25,784 bases of DNA, taken from a virus. Made by a program: the position numbers and the translations under genes. Below the pieces are notes generated by a model, which did not search any database, was not told the origin of the DNA, and saw only the letters and a list, made by a program, of their open reading frames with translations. The stretch covers positions 1-25,784 of the IMG/VR virus record IMGVR_UViG_3300029266_001744; one strand, given 5' to 3'. Below, piece after piece: positions 1 through 8,700 of this stretch. Within the stretch, counting starts at the first letter, position 1. Every line of letters begins with the position of its first letter.

Positions 1-53
1 GGGGGTATTCCTGCTAGTTCTTGAAATCTTTCTTTTATTAGTTGTTTTGCCAT
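1..53 (-). CDS. Start of an unidentified protein, cut by the window edge
   Basis: Only the first 17 codons are inside the window. They read MAKQLIKERFQELAGIP and begin at an ATG that follows an A-rich leader with AATAAAATAAAATG spacing and no Shine-Dalgarno. The gene is 6 bases downstream of the HExxH protein gene and in the same direction, so it belongs to the same transcription unit. The short basic/amphipathic start ending in LAGI resembles N-termini I associate with small head-associated proteins of marine T4-like phages, but the fragment is too short to assign a function. Confidence 0.55.
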   Translation of the reverse strand, partial: MAKQLIKERFQELAGIP

Positions 54-59
54 TTTATT

Positions 60-455
60 TTATTTTTGATTTGTTTGTTTATAATTTTTATACCAATCTT
101 CCCAATCTCTAAAAAGTAAATTACCCTTTAAATATGCTTCCATTTCCATTTTTCTCATGTGTTTGTCATCTTGAGCGTATGTTGGGCTAGATGAATCACC
201 TAATTCTAAATCACCTCTTTCATTTTGGTGGTGATGTATTAATTCGTGTGCAAATGATCTACAAATGTCTTTATTATGTCTTTTTGTAATATATAATACA
301 ATAGACATATCTGTTGGACTATAATATGCTGTTTTACCAAAGATGCCTTTAGCATTTTCTTCATCATGTTTTAAATGGAGTTTAGGAGTATTTTGAATGT
401 CAAATTGCTCCTTTGCTTTTTTATATATTTCCTTTAAGGCTTCTTTTAGTTCCAT
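60..455 (-). CDS. Small HExxH zinc-metallopeptidase-like protein
   Basis: A 131-residue protein with the zinc-peptidase motif HELIH at residues 70-74 inside a helix-like context (FAHELIHHHQ). A second acidic helix, MEMEAYLKGN at 103-112, could supply the third zinc ligand (Glu104 or Glu106), as in gluzincin-type enzymes. There is no signal peptide or membrane segment, so it would act in the host cytoplasm or be packaged. The start overlaps the stop of the preceding gene by one base (TAATG), which suggests coupled translation. Similar short HExxH proteins are common in marine myovirus genomes without a known role. It is not the usual prohead protease, which in T4 (gp21) is a serine peptidase. 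The motif is clear; the substrate is unknown. Confidence 0.75.
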   Translation of the reverse strand: MELKEALKEIYKKAKEQFDIQNTPKLHLKHDEENAKGIFGKTAYYSPTDMSIVLYITKRHNKDICRSFAHELIHHHQNERGDLELGDSSSPTYAQDDKHMRKMEMEAYLKGNLLFRDWEDWYKNYKQTNQK

Positions 456-877
456 TATGCTTCTGGTTCGTCTGTTGGTTCGTCTGGTTCTGTTACTGCA
501 TCATCACTCGCATCTGTTGACGCTTCTTCGCCACTAGACACTGGAATAGAAGCCGTTAATATTTCTGAATTTAATAATGCAATTGCCGCATTTGCTTCTC
601 TTACATCATCAATAAAGAAAGATTTACTTTTAATTACTGCTCTTATTCCTATTTGTTCAATGTATAAATCAATAAATTGATTATTGTGAAAAAATACTCT
701 GTATGATGGTGGTACTGTGTTTACTGCTTTTAAAGTAGCTACATACCTTATTAATGGATTTAACTTAAGATCTTTTACCAAAGCATTAGTAATTTCAGGT
801 GGAGCAGGATAATATTTCATTTCCTTCTCCATTAAGGTTTTAAGCTCTTTTTTTATTTGTTCTCTAAGTTGTTTCAT
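455..877 (-). CDS. Hypothetical protein with basic N-terminus and acidic tail
   Basis: A 140-residue protein I do not recognise. It starts with an amphipathic basic stretch (MKQLREQIKKELKTLMEKE), has a compact middle part (about 25-105) with alternating hydrophobic strands, and ends in a low-complexity acidic tail rich in Glu, Asp, Pro and Thr (about 115-140). The N-terminal stretch resembles the starts of the 755- and 82-residue proteins nearby. Both ends overlap neighbouring genes by one base (TAATG), which places it firmly in the same operon. Position suggests a head- or virion-associated protein, but this is inference only. Confidence 0.6.
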   Translation of the reverse strand: MKQLREQIKKELKTLMEKEMKYYPAPPEITNALVKDLKLNPLIRYVATLKAVNTVPPSYRVFFHNNQFIDLYIEQIGIRAVIKSKSFFIDDVREANAAIALLNSEILTASIPVSSGEEASTDASDDAVTEPDEPTDEPEA

Positions 878-1683
878 TATCTTTCAAATGTAAGTATTAA
901 TTTGATAGGATTAATATTAAAGATTAAATCTCCATCCGTAAGTGTAGCTGTACTAGAAGCTCCAGCTGCTAAAAGAACTGAAGTAGCATCAGGTATAGTA
1001 CCTACAGTACCTATGTCTATTATTGTTCCATCATCCTCTGAAGCATCATATGCTTTAATTCTATCACCAGGAGCTAATATTTTTCTTGCGTCTGTACCAT
1101 CACAAGTTAAATCATTTCCTGTTCCCGATGCAAATGCTAAATTACTGTCAAAATTAGGAGTGCCTATTGCTGTAGCTCCTACATAAAAAGTATGTAAACC
1201 ATTATCAGGAGTTAAACCATAATTCTCAAATATTAATGGTGATTGGCCCGTTAATCCCGCTGTTGCTCCTGTACTAGCATGGTATCCTGTTGTACCTACA
1301 GTAAAACCTCCTTCATTAGCACCCGCTGTACTAAAATTATCTGCTGTTAATTTTGAATGTCCAATTATTTGATTCCAATAAGCATTAGCTGGATTAATAG
1401 TGGGATCAGCGTGTTGAGTTCCCATAGAAACAGGAGCTGTGCCATTTGCTATGTCCCCCATATTAAATGCGGATTTTGCAAAGAATAAATCCATAGGACA
1501 TACTTGGTCTGTACCATCATTACCTCTAATTACTGCTGTAATTCCTACTAATCTACTTCCTCCTTGAGGTAGTGTAAAAGCAGTCCAATCAAATAATAAA
1601 TCATTTGCTGTAAAAGCCTGCAGAAAGCCTATAGCAGGACTAACTTCTGGTTTTACTTCTCTTGTAATATATCTTCCTAACAT
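877..1683 (-). CDS. Unassigned virion-type protein
   Basis: A 268-residue protein, rich in Gly, Ala, Thr and Asn and poor in Lys, without signal peptide or membrane segments. The composition and many short hydrophobic segments separated by Gly/Asn turns suggest an all-beta structural protein such as a head decoration or coat-associated protein. The C-terminal part (about 205-268) has a region around GDRIKAYDASEDDG, which looks like a small beta-barrel. The ATG at 1683 follows an A-rich leader of AAATAAATAATTATG type with no Shine-Dalgarno. I know no family name for it; the virion role is inferred from composition and neighbours. Confidence 0.55.
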   Translation of the reverse strand: MLGRYITREVKPEVSPAIGFLQAFTANDLLFDWTAFTLPQGGSRLVGITAVIRGNDGTDQVCPMDLFFAKSAFNMGDIANGTAPVSMGTQHADPTINPANAYWNQIIGHSKLTADNFSTAGANEGGFTVGTTGYHASTGATAGLTGQSPLIFENYGLTPDNGLHTFYVGATAIGTPNFDSNLAFASGTGNDLTCDGTDARKILAPGDRIKAYDASEDDGTIIDIGTVGTIPDATSVLLAAGASSTATLTDGDLIFNINPIKLILTFER

Positions 1684-1705
1684 AATTATTTATTTATTTT
1701 TATTT

Positions 1706-3973
1706 TTATTTTAACCCTGATGCTAATTGTTTTTCTTCCGTTGAGGGTTCCATTCCTTCTTCGGTATTGTTAACCATTTTAGATGTTGAATTTCTATATT
1801 CTTTTTCACCCATTTCTAATTCAAGTTTCATTTTTTTCATTCCCTCATACGTTTTTCTAGTTTTAGAAATAAACGCTTCAGGAACTGTTGTTCCTTTTTG
1901 AGCATATTCTTGAACAATTTCTTCGTCTGTCTTACCCATATCAAACATTTCAAAGAATTTTTTCATGGCACCTTCCATTAATATATCTCTTTTTTTATGT
2001 TTATTTACATTTTCCATTAAATCATCTTGACTGTTTGTCATTTCATAGTCTAAATAATGAAAAACACCAGATATATAATCAGAAGCTTTTGTAATTTTAG
2101 ATTGAACCCAAGAAGGTAATTGAGTCATATTATCCATCATTCGAGCTAATTTAATTGAATATTCAGCTGCTTTTTTAAGTTGCATTTTAGCATGACGACC
2201 TTCATGATCATCAAAATTATCTCCACCCATGTTATCTGGAGAGTTTATATGCATTTCGTTTTTTCCTTGATCATCCATTGCTTTTTCTATAGCAGATCCT
2301 CTAGTTTTTTCATAACTAGATAGTTTACCATCTTTATTTAGATCAGCTTTTTTAGGATTTTTTAATTTTGTCATATCTTTCATATCTTCTTTTTCTATTT
2401 CTAAAGTTACTGATTTACCCATTGCTAAATCTTTTTTTGCATCTTCTTTTTCAGGACCCTGTAAAGTTTGAAAATCTGTGTCCTTCATCATATCAGGTAT
2501 TGCTTTTTTACCAGCATATTTTGCTTCTTCTAAATCTGCATCTGTTATACCTGCTAATTTAGCTATATCTTGATATCCCATTTGATCTGTTTCGCTAGCC
2601 TCAAAATCCTTTAAAAGATCTTTTATAAAATCATTTGCAGTCATTCCCTTTTCTTTTGCTTTTGCTTCTATAGCATTATAGTATGGGTTGTTTGATGCTT
2701 CTGCTAATTTATTAGTAGCGGCAATTGTATATTCATCTTTAGTGTTTGCTAATTCTTGAGCTTTAGGAAGAGATAAATCTTGAGAAATTATTTCACCATT
2801 ATTATTTGTGTCAATAACATTATATAATCCAAAGCTACGATAATTTGGATTAGGTGTTTTGGCAGTAACTGGTGCTTCTTTTACAGCACCTCGTTTATTA
2901 AATTGACTTAAATTTACTGTTTCATCATTGTCTAATGTTAAAATAAAGCCATCATTTTTTTCTATTTTACGAGATGTACCTAAATATGTTACTGTTTTAC
3001 CAGGTTGTAATTTAGGATTATTTTTAAAATTATCTGGTTTTATTTTATCACCAGGTTTTTTCTCAAAATCAAGCATTTCATTAACTGAGTCTCCTAATTC
3101 AAATTCCTTAAATTTATTTAAATCGTTTAAACTTTTTAATTCAACTCTTTTACCATCACTATCTAACCCGTAAATTTTACCATCATACTTACCCATTCCA
3201 TCAGAACGTTTACCTTTTAATTTTTGTTTTAATTCAGCTCCAGCTCTTTTTTTACTAATTGTACTTGTACGTACTTCATTAACTGATTCGTTTCTCATTC
3301 TTGGTTGGGATGATAATCCATATCCTATTCTACCAGTATCTGCTTTACCTCTGTAGTAATCTGCTTGTGCTTTTGCTTCTCTACTTAATGCTTTTCTTGC
3401 TGCAGCTTCATTTTTTATTACCATTGGTTTTAACTGTGACCAGATTTCAGCTAACATTGAAGTGTCTAAATCTTTCCAAGTTTCTACGTCTAAAATGATA
3501 GGATTATTTGGTTTTATATCTTCACTACCGAATGATGAGTTATCATAATAGCTTAAAGCTGATAATTTATGAGCACCATCCTCATTTAAACTTAAACCAA
3601 ATCTACCACCCCATTTTGCACCACCATGGTCCCATTGAAATTGAAATCCACCTGTACCATCATCAAATCTAAATTCCTTATATTCTACATCCTTATTATA
3701 TGTGTCTTCTAATATACCTGTAATTTCTCTAACCTCTCCTATAATCCTATCTACTTCACTTTGATCAAATACTTTTGACTGATCAATTCTAGATTCCATC
3801 ATACCGGTTGCTGTTCTTTTAGGTCTTTTAGAAAATGGATATTCGTCTGTAGGTGCAACAGCAGTTGTAGAGCCTAAAGTGCTTGGTTGTTCACGGTTAC
3901 CATAAAAGGTTGTGTGTGAGTTATTTTCTTTAATTGATTCTTTAACTAATTGTATAATGTCTTTCTTTTTCAT
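1706..3973 (-). CDS. Large mosaic virion-associated protein with EF-hand-like loops
   Basis: A 755-residue, charged, mostly soluble protein that looks modular. Residues 1-16 (MKKKDIIQLVKESIKE) form a basic amphipathic start. About 65-200 is a globular domain with a WDHGGAKWGGRFG core. About 255-360 is beta-rich and may contain SH3-like strands. A loop at 388-399 (DTNNNGEIISQD) and a canonical EF-hand loop at 544-555 (D544, N546, D548, E555) could bind calcium. About 590-645 is a helical domain containing SWVQSKITKASDYI, a motif I associate with marine phage proteins. Sites of the type hydrophobic-x-Glu-(Ala/Gly/Ser) occur between the blocks (VKEA at 364-367, LAEA at 423-426, LEEA at 481-484, LMEG at 665-668), as in the 1169-residue neighbour. 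Function unknown; packaged or neck-associated cargo is plausible. Confidence 0.65.
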   Translation of the reverse strand: MKKKDIIQLVKESIKENNSHTTFYGNREQPSTLGSTTAVAPTDEYPFSKRPKRTATGMMESRIDQSKVFDQSEVDRIIGEVREITGILEDTYNKDVEYKEFRFDDGTGGFQFQWDHGGAKWGGRFGLSLNEDGAHKLSALSYYDNSSFGSEDIKPNNPIILDVETWKDLDTSMLAEIWSQLKPMVIKNEAAARKALSREAKAQADYYRGKADTGRIGYGLSSQPRMRNESVNEVRTSTISKKRAGAELKQKLKGKRSDGMGKYDGKIYGLDSDGKRVELKSLNDLNKFKEFELGDSVNEMLDFEKKPGDKIKPDNFKNNPKLQPGKTVTYLGTSRKIEKNDGFILTLDNDETVNLSQFNKRGAVKEAPVTAKTPNPNYRSFGLYNVIDTNNNGEIISQDLSLPKAQELANTKDEYTIAATNKLAEASNNPYYNAIEAKAKEKGMTANDFIKDLLKDFEASETDQMGYQDIAKLAGITDADLEEAKYAGKKAIPDMMKDTDFQTLQGPEKEDAKKDLAMGKSVTLEIEKEDMKDMTKLKNPKKADLNKDGKLSSYEKTRGSAIEKAMDDQGKNEMHINSPDNMGGDNFDDHEGRHAKMQLKKAAEYSIKLARMMDNMTQLPSWVQSKITKASDYISGVFHYLDYEMTNSQDDLMENVNKHKKRDILMEGAMKKFFEMFDMGKTDEEIVQEYAQKGTTVPEAFISKTRKTYEGMKKMKLELEMGEKEYRNSTSKMVNNTEEGMEPSTEEKQLASGLK

Positions 3974-3974
3974 A

Positions 3975-4223
3975 TTACATTCTTGTAAATCGTGTTCTAT
4001 TTGGGTTACCTACTCGTTGGGTTTTTTCCATTCCTTTTGTTTGGTGACCTTGCCCACCATATACATTTTTATCTGTGTAATTTTCTATTTCGTCTTCACT
4101 ATTATGAAAGGGCCTAGGAGAAGTAATATCATTACCATCAGTAGCATTTCCTCCGCTACTTCCGGTACCAGTATATTCTTTTATTACTGATCTAATTAAT
4201 TCTTTTAATTCTCTTTTAGTCAT
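3975..4223 (-). CDS. Small hypothetical protein
   Basis: An 82-residue protein. The first 17 residues (MTKRELKELIRSVIKEY) form a basic amphipathic helix like the start of the downstream 755-residue protein. The remainder is polar and rich in Gly, Asn, Thr and Asp, probably disordered, and ends in a basic Arg-rich tail. Its ATG overlaps the upstream stop codon by four bases (ATGA) and its own stop lies one base before the start of the 755-residue gene, so translation is probably coupled. The tail contains EKTQR, echoing the linker of the mosaic protein. Plausible packaged small head protein, but without family evidence. Confidence 0.6.
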   Translation of the reverse strand: MTKRELKELIRSVIKEYTGTGSSGGNATDGNDITSPRPFHNSEDEIENYTDKNVYGGQGHQTKGMEKTQRVGNPNRTRFTRM

Positions 4224-4789
4224 TTATTTTTTTCTATATGTTTACGACGTGTTTTAGAAGCTTCTTTTACCTGTTTAGTAAGTTCTATTTTATCAATACC
4301 ACCAACCCATCTTTCAACAACACCATCTTCTGACACAAATCCAGAATTTGATGTGTTTATTGCATCTAATAAATATGACTCCATTTCATTTACTATATCA
4401 AGAGAATTTTTAGTTTTAAGTTTTTTAATATAATTATCGTATTCACCCCTAATTTTTAATTTATGTTCAAATTCTATAACGCAGTCATGGCATTTTTTAT
4501 GAATTTTATAATTAGGCTTATCTAATCGTTTTTTCATTATTTTATTACAATTAGGACAACTTAAAGGCATAAACACCTCCTTTTTAATTGCATCTAATTT
4601 AGACACTGTCTGTTTTATACCATTTTTAATGGTCCAGGTTTTTCTTCCCTCTGTCCAAACATCACCTTCTTTATGATCTTCTTGTTTTGTACTGTAGCCT
4701 ATTTGTACACCTGTTGACGCATTAGTTTTTCCCGTAAGTAAATTACGAGCTCTGTTTACATCCTTTCTTTTAAATTCTTTTTTTAACAT
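4220..4789 (-). CDS. Zinc-finger hypothetical protein, conserved in marine T4-like phages
   Basis: A 189-residue protein with one four-Cys zinc site, C78-x2-C81 and C100-x2-C103, in a treble-clef or ribbon arrangement. The N-terminus is basic (MLKKEFKRKDVNRARNLLTG). Residues about 40-75 contain the motif HKEGDVW and a TWTIKNGIKQTV strand that I associate with conserved hypothetical proteins of marine T4-like phages. The C-terminus holds VKEASKTRRKH, the same kind of linker that separates modules in the 1169-residue protein. It may bind nucleic acid or another protein; no catalytic motif is visible. The stop overlaps the next start by four bases (ATGA). Confidence 0.7.
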   Translation of the reverse strand: MLKKEFKRKDVNRARNLLTGKTNASTGVQIGYSTKQEDHKEGDVWTEGRKTWTIKNGIKQTVSKLDAIKKEVFMPLSCPNCNKIMKKRLDKPNYKIHKKCHDCVIEFEHKLKIRGEYDNYIKKLKTKNSLDIVNEMESYLLDAINTSNSGFVSEDGVVERWVGGIDKIELTKQVKEASKTRRKHIEKNK

Positions 4790-4797
4790 AACTTATT

Positions 4798-5787
4798 TTA
4801 ATCTATTGATCTTCCTGCTTCTCTTTCTGAATCTATGAATGATTTTTTTGCTGTATCTGATTTATCTTGTGCTGCTTTAAATTCATCACCCATTATTTTT
4901 ACTTTATCAAACCAAACGTCAGCTTCTGGTTTTAATTGAACTTGGACATTTCCAAATTTTTCCATTGTATTAGCTTTCCAATTATTAAAGTCGCTTTCGT
5001 TTCTTACTCTTAATAAAGAGTCATCGGCATTAGGAAAAGCTATAGGATTTTTATTTTCATATTCATCTTTAAAAACTTTAGTTACCATATCGAAAGTTAA
5101 ATCTTTTAAGTTAACCCCAATTGATTCATTTAAATATCCTAACTCAGTAGCTATTTCTTCTAATGATAAGTCTTTTATTTTATCTTCATATAGATCATCT
5201 GGATTTAACTGACCTACGTTTTTTCTACTACTTTGAAAAGGATTTTCTGTGTCCGAAAAATCGTCAAATGTATCTATAACATCAGTATTGTGGCGTTTTA
5301 AAATTTTATAAGTCATAGAACTAGATAATCCTTCAAGTCCTAAAAATCTAGTAGCATCATCTAAAGACATTCCTTCAATTTGTTTTAAGTAATATTCTAT
5401 GTCTTCGGGATTTTCCTTTGTTTTTTCGCCTTGGTCTGTGTAGTATCCTAAAGGTTCATATCCCATAGAGTTTATAGCTTCTTTTACATCTTTTTCTTTT
5501 TTTGGTTTGGTTATGAAGGTGTATCCTGATTTTTCTAAATCTTTTTTTAACATTGCAATTACATCTCTAGTTACATCATTACCATCTTTGTCTGTAACTT
5601 TCATTTCGCCCAATTTTCTTGGATCTTCTTCTTTACCTAAAAGTTTTTCTAATTCGCCATCCATCATTTGTTGTACAAAAGCTGCTTTAGGGTTTTCAGG
5701 TAATGTGTCTATTAATCCTGCTTTTACCATACCCATAAAATATAGTTTAGCTTTTTGATCTAATGATAAGTTTTTTATTCTATCCAT
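4798..5787 (-). CDS. Hypothetical protein, helical, possibly virion-associated
   Basis: I choose the ATG at 5787 (329 residues, starting MDRIKNLSLDQKAKLYF). It lies 4 bases after the upstream stop and has an A-rich leader; an in-frame ATG at 5820 would overlap the upstream gene by 29 bases. The protein is charged and mostly helical, with two matching segments, IKNLSLDQKAKLYF near the start and IKDLSLEEIATELGY in the second half, which could be paired helical repeats. VKEA and LNES occur between blocks, as in neighbouring mosaic proteins. There is no recognisable enzyme motif. Its place directly after the polyprotein-like gene suggests it works with it, but function is unknown. Confidence 0.6.
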   Translation of the reverse strand: MDRIKNLSLDQKAKLYFMGMVKAGLIDTLPENPKAAFVQQMMDGELEKLLGKEEDPRKLGEMKVTDKDGNDVTRDVIAMLKKDLEKSGYTFITKPKKEKDVKEAINSMGYEPLGYYTDQGEKTKENPEDIEYYLKQIEGMSLDDATRFLGLEGLSSSMTYKILKRHNTDVIDTFDDFSDTENPFQSSRKNVGQLNPDDLYEDKIKDLSLEEIATELGYLNESIGVNLKDLTFDMVTKVFKDEYENKNPIAFPNADDSLLRVRNESDFNNWKANTMEKFGNVQVQLKPEADVWFDKVKIMGDEFKAAQDKSDTAKKSFIDSEREAGRSID

Positions 5788-5791
5788 TTTT

Positions 5792-8700
5792 TTATTTTTT
5801 TGCACCAGGTTTCCCGGCATTGAAATTATTTTTACTAAATTCTAATCTGTCAACCAATTTAATGCCACTTTCTGTGTGGTCAACTGCTACAAATCCTTCT
5901 GCTTTAGTTACACTTAAAGTACCATCTTCATTGTCGATAAAGTGTTTTGTTGCTACTGCCTTATCGTACTTGGCAATAAATATATTCTTTGCTTCAGAAA
6001 GCAACTTACTTACTTTAAATAAATTAATTACAGTGTCTTTAGCTCCTATAAAAGTTTTTAATTTGTCGGTTAGTTGTTTTCTTTTTTGATCTTGGTTTTT
6101 AGGTGAAATTTTAGATACTACTTTTTCTATTTTTTCTTTATACCAATTTACAAAAGTTTCAAATGATTTATTAGGGTCAGTAATAAATTCTCCTTTTCTT
6201 ATTTCTTGATTTAAATAAGTGTTTAATAAATTTATTTTTGCTCTTGAAGAAATTTCGTCTGGTAAATCACCATAATTTACATTTAATGAATCTGCCTCTT
6301 TAATTTTTTCTAATACAAAAGCTTCTTCTTTATCATTTAATAAAATACCTGTGTCATCTTTAAAATAAGCATTGTCAAACCAAACATTACTTGATTCATT
6401 TAAACCACTTGTATCCGCCCCAAATGAAGCCCCACCACCACTTAAATCACTGTAAGTTGTGTGGAATATAATTCCTATTTTAGCATTTAATATTCTTTTA
6501 CCTATTTTAGAATTTGCTTCAACAGCATATCTAATTGTATTTGGTTTAAAAGTGTAATGTGTAGCTCCATCTATATCATCTGTTTTAACATCATCGCTGT
6601 CAAACATAAAGTCGCCTTGTAAGATTCCTTTTATTCCTACAGATGGTAAATATTCTAATGCTAATTTTAATTTTTTAGCTAAACCCGCTGCATGTCCATG
6701 ATTTTTATCTATGTCTTGAGAAGTGTAATTGATTTTTGGTTCTTTATTAAATACTGATTTAGTACCTACAAAAAATTGCCCATTGTCAGGGTTAATACCT
6801 GTAAAAATAGCTGGCGCACCATCCCATTTTACAGAAACATTTTTAATTGTATTGTCTTGTCCCTTTAAATTTTTAATTAATTCATATAAGAAATTTTTAG
6901 CTTGATTAAAACCATCTTGTCCTTGAGTTAATACTAATTCTTCAAGGTGTGTTAAATGTGTGTTGGCTTTAGTTTCTGTTAAAACTTCTGTTAGTTGTTC
7001 TTTCCACCAATTTTTAGTGAAAGCATTTTCGTTTTTCATTCGTTGTGTTTTTTCCTTAGAAGCTTCTTTAACTTTTATAGTTCCAACCATATCACTTCCT
7101 AAATGAGGATCACAATGATAATTATAAATTCCAGATTTACTAAATTTAACAGTAAAAGTCCACCCTTTACCTACTTGGTTTTTAAAGCTTCCAGGATTAT
7201 TTTTATTTCGGGGATGAGATTTATCTCCATTCACATTATGAATTCCCTCTTTATTAATAAATTTTATAGTATCTCCTTTATTTATTGTAATACTTTTAGG
7301 TATAAACTCTAGACCTTTAGCTATTACTTCATGTGTCGTATTTATTTTTTCATTTACTGGTTTATATCCAGAACCAAAAGGAGATGATTTACCATCATGG
7401 TTAGGAGCTACATTTTCTTTTTTCAATCGTTGAGTTTTATTCTTAGATGCTTCCTTACGTTTTTTAATGTATTCAAAAGCTGACCTTAAACGTTTTTTTA
7501 CTTCTGGATCTTTTGCTCTATTTAAAGCCGCCCTAACTCTCTGGTGGATTAAATTTATAATTTGAGACTGACGTTTGTGTGGTTTACTTTTAAAAGATGA
7601 TTTGTTTAAAGTGTCTACTATGTCTTGTCTTGTAGAAAATTTAATACTTACTGTGTCTGACGGATTTTCGTCTGTATATAATCTTCTGCCTGATCCCTTT
7701 GGTTTCTTGCCTGTTCCTTTTTTAGGGTCTTTTTTTTCTAAATAACCTAATTTTTTAGATTTTTGAACATCTCTAGTAAATACATCACTTGCTTTATATC
7801 TTGTTTGTTGTACTTGGTTTGCTTTGTAAGGTGGAAAATTTTCATTTATAGGTGTGTTATCATGATTACATTTATGGCAAATGTATAAATCATGACCACC
7901 ATCTACTATTTTCCAAGTCCAACCACAATTATCGCAAACTATACTATCACCTACTACTGCTTCTTTAACATTAGTTGTAGTTTTTAATGTTTTAGCTAGC
8001 GTTAGTGCTTTATAATATTTTTGATTTTTTTCACTTCTGTTTTTCATTTTTTTCAGACGTGATATTGCTTTATTTATTCTTGATAAAGGTATTTTTTCTC
8101 CATCTTTAATTTTAAGTCTTTTTCTAACTGTACCTTGTTTTAAATTGCCTGCTTTTTTACCTTTAGCCGCCATTTTTTCATAGGTGTCTCCCTCCATAAG
8201 TGATGAAAATTTAGCTTTAACATCATCAAGTAAGTTTTCATTAAATTCTATACCATGTCTAAATTTAAACTGCTTAATTAACCTATCAACTGAAAGATCT
8301 TTACTTTTTAATAAAAGATATGCTCCTAAATCTGCTTCTAATTCATCTTTGTCTGAACGTGGACCCGAATGGTTTAATATTAAATGGGAAATTTCGTGTG
8401 CCTCAACAAACTTTAAATCACTAAGTGTTAAATCAGAATTTATAAATTCTTCTCCATTAATTATTATTGTTTTACTTTCGGGAGCATAAAAACCATATCC
8501 ATATCCTTTAAATAAAGACTTTAACTCATCATATTTTTCATATTCCTTAAAAACTACTGTAATGTTAATTTGAGGTGCAAATGTACTAGAATATGAATGT
8601 ACTTCTACATCTTTTTCATCTGCTTCATACATTCCTCCATAACCCATTCCTCCACCAGAATACATTCCTCCTCTTCTATATTTATATCCGGGGGGAATGT

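Noticed and set aside
2368-2562. Plus-strand open frame of 64 codons, very rich in Leu and Phe
   Set aside because: It lies fully inside the 755-residue gene on the other strand. The hydrophobic composition is what the reverse complement of a Lys/Glu-rich coding region gives, and it has no leader of its own. The other plus-strand frames in the window were rejected for the same reason.
5788-5820. Start of the 340-codon version of the gene at 5820
   Set aside because: It would overlap the mosaic protein gene by 29 bases, and its first residues look unlike a natural N-terminus. The ATG at 5787 has a normal spacing and an A-rich leader.
7067-7336. Copper domain as a photosynthesis helper gene of a cyanophage
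   Set aside because: The domain is embedded in a larger protein without a signal peptide. No other photosynthesis gene is visible in the window, and the leaders point away from cyanobacteria.
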